The position numbers were made by a program, and so were the translations under genes. A model generated the notes under the pieces. The model did no database searches. It worked only from the letters and a program-made list of their open reading frames with translations, and was not told where the DNA came from. A DNA stretch of 23,078 nt from Lentisalinibacter sp964602525 (GTDB lineage: Bacteria > Pseudomonadota > Gammaproteobacteria > Steroidobacterales > Woeseiaceae), in contig CAZRSA010000033.1 of assembly GCA_964602525.1 (NCBI GenBank), positions 1-23,078 on the forward strand, given 5' to 3'. The first letter of the stretch is position 1. Each line of letters starts with the position of its first letter. Positions 22,092-23,078 of the stretch are shown one piece after another.

Positions 22092-22845
22092 TTGATGAGA
22101 TGCTCGAGTTCTGGCGCACTCGGGATCCTGGCTGCTATCGCTACCTCATTCTCGATGCCCAGTATGACAAAGTCCGTCAGACCGGCCAGGTATTGGATGC
22201 GGCGGTGCTGATCGCCTGTGGCATTGATGATAATGACATCGAGACATCCTGGGCTGCTCAGTGTCGCTATCGGAGGCCGAAGTGCACTGGCGGGCCTTTT
22301 TATCCGAACTCAAGGATCGTGGCCTGCACGGCCTCGAGCTGATCGTCAGCGACAGCCACGAAGGCCTGAACGCGGCCAGGAAAGCCGTATTCCCAAGCGT
22401 GCCGTGGCAGGGCTGCCAGTTCCACCTGCAGCAGAATGCCTGCCACCATGTGCCGGAAATGGCAATGCGATCACAGGCGGCTGCCGATATCCGGGCGATC
22501 TTCAACGCGCCGGACCAGCGCGAGGCCGGGCATCTGCCCGAGAAGTTTCTCAAGCGATACGAGAAGACTGCACCGCAGCTCGTCGGCTGGGCCGAGGAAG
22601 CAGTCCCGGAAAGATTTACCGTGTTCTCCTTGCCTGAGAGCCACCATCGCAAACTCCGGACGACAAATTTGGTGGAACGGCTCAATGAGGCAATCCGACG
22701 GCGAACGCGCGTCGTAAGGCTGTTCCCGAACGAGGCTGCGTGCCTGCGATTGGTGTCGGCGATCCTGATTGAAATATCCGAGGACTGGCAGAGCGCCGGC
22801 AAGCGCTACATCGTCTTCAACAAGGCAGCCGCGATCGAGGGATAA
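22092..22845 (+). pseudogene. IS256-family transposase remnant, 5'-truncated and frameshifted
   Basis: Homology starts abruptly at VDEMLEFWRTR (about 22093) in one frame and continues through YRYLILDAQYDKVR...VLDAAVLIACGID. A one-base shift near 22235-22240 then moves to the frame HRDILGCSVSLSEAEVHW, which runs to the stop at 22845. All three DDE residues survive: the Asp of LILDA, the Asp of LIVSDSHEGL and the Glu of NLVERLNEA; the CQFHLQQN motif is also present. The N-terminal DNA-binding third (roughly 150 residues) is missing. The gene cannot make a full transposase. Confidence 0.85.
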
Positions 22846-22882
22846 CCGAAATTACAGAAAGAATGTTGCTCAATCTGTCTGG
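22092..22882 (+). mobile_element. Fragment of an IS256-family insertion sequence
   Basis: The transposase remnant is followed, after the stop, by CGAAATTACAGAAAG (22847-22861), which resembles the AATTTACAGAAA-type ends of IS256 elements. No matching left end was found upstream, as expected for a truncated copy. The right boundary is approximate. Confidence 0.6.
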
Positions 22883-23078
22883 TCGTCTGATGCTCGGTTC
22901 AAAGCGGACAGGTCGCCGTCTACGAGTTGCTGCCCTGAATGGTCCGAGAACGGCCAGAAGCAGACTATCGGAATAGCGAGGCCTGGAACGTGCGAGCCCA
23001 TCTCGCTCGAAACAGGCGAGCTTCTAGTTGCCCTCGGCTGACATCATCTCCTCTGAAGGCATGTGGCTCTTCAGAAAA
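22883..23078. other. No gene seen
   Basis: The last ~200 bases past the IS remnant hold no supported coding region, RNA or repeat. Confidence 0.5.

Noticed and set aside
21986..22309. Minus-strand open frame with protein-like sequence (ends REELKIGHGADRR)
   Set aside because: It has no start codon before the next stop, and most of it is the codon-aligned antisense of the transposase frame, which often looks protein-like in such DNA.

Overview
The window is about 23 kb of GC-rich bacterial chromosome. Most of it is densely packed housekeeping and small accessory genes with strong GC-ending codon bias. Gene content (HemB with the Zn-independent aspartate-type site, AroE, a Gor-type glutathione reductase, oligopeptidase A, Tag, YaaA, NnrU, Crp/Fnr next to DUF2892, and a sigma/anti-sigma/HvfA operon) points to a gammaproteobacterium. 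The Chromatiales/Ectothiorhodospiraceae neighbourhood is my guess from gene style, not from a search. No rRNA, tRNA or CRISPR was seen.

Layout. 1-911: the C-terminal part of a secreted subtilase-like protein, cut by the window edge, with a 23-bp tandem duplication over its stop codon. 941-3425 (minus): tag, then a separate three-gene operon read right to left: ECF sigma factor, zinc-finger anti-sigma factor, and a Cys-repeat HvfA-type RiPP metallophore precursor. That operon is closed by a clear intrinsic terminator, and no maturation gene (hvfB/hvfC) lies in the window. 3547-9705: hemB, aroE, a convergent gor, then prlC and xthA joined by a 4-base overlap. 9818-12938: an HD phosphohydrolase, yaaA, an MliC-like lipoprotein that appears to use a non-canonical start, an RRM protein and a YbjQ protein.

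12941-16761: a gamma-glutamylcyclotransferase-like protein; a Fur-box-controlled Cys-motif protein followed by a Cys-containing Crp/Fnr regulator and a DUF2892 membrane protein; NnrU, whose start codon lies in a 14-bp perfect inverted repeat; a MAPEG protein; and a phosphoglycolate-phosphatase-like HAD enzyme. 16883-18599: small envelope genes, namely a one-TM peptide, a periplasmic protein with its own terminator, and a lipoprotein/membrane-protein pair. 18868-21309: a two-gene acyl-CoA unit, an ECHDC3-like crotonase lacking both canonical catalytic glutamates and an acyl-CoA synthetase.

21349-23078: a small membrane protein, then a lower-GC, gene-poor stretch ending in a frameshifted, 5'-truncated IS256-family transposase. 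This end looks like a decayed mobile-element junction.

The most interesting parts are the sigma/anti-sigma/HvfA operon without its modifying enzymes, the Fur-controlled Cys protein with its redox-suggestive neighbours, the NnrU start-codon inverted repeat, and the MliC gene without a normal start codon.
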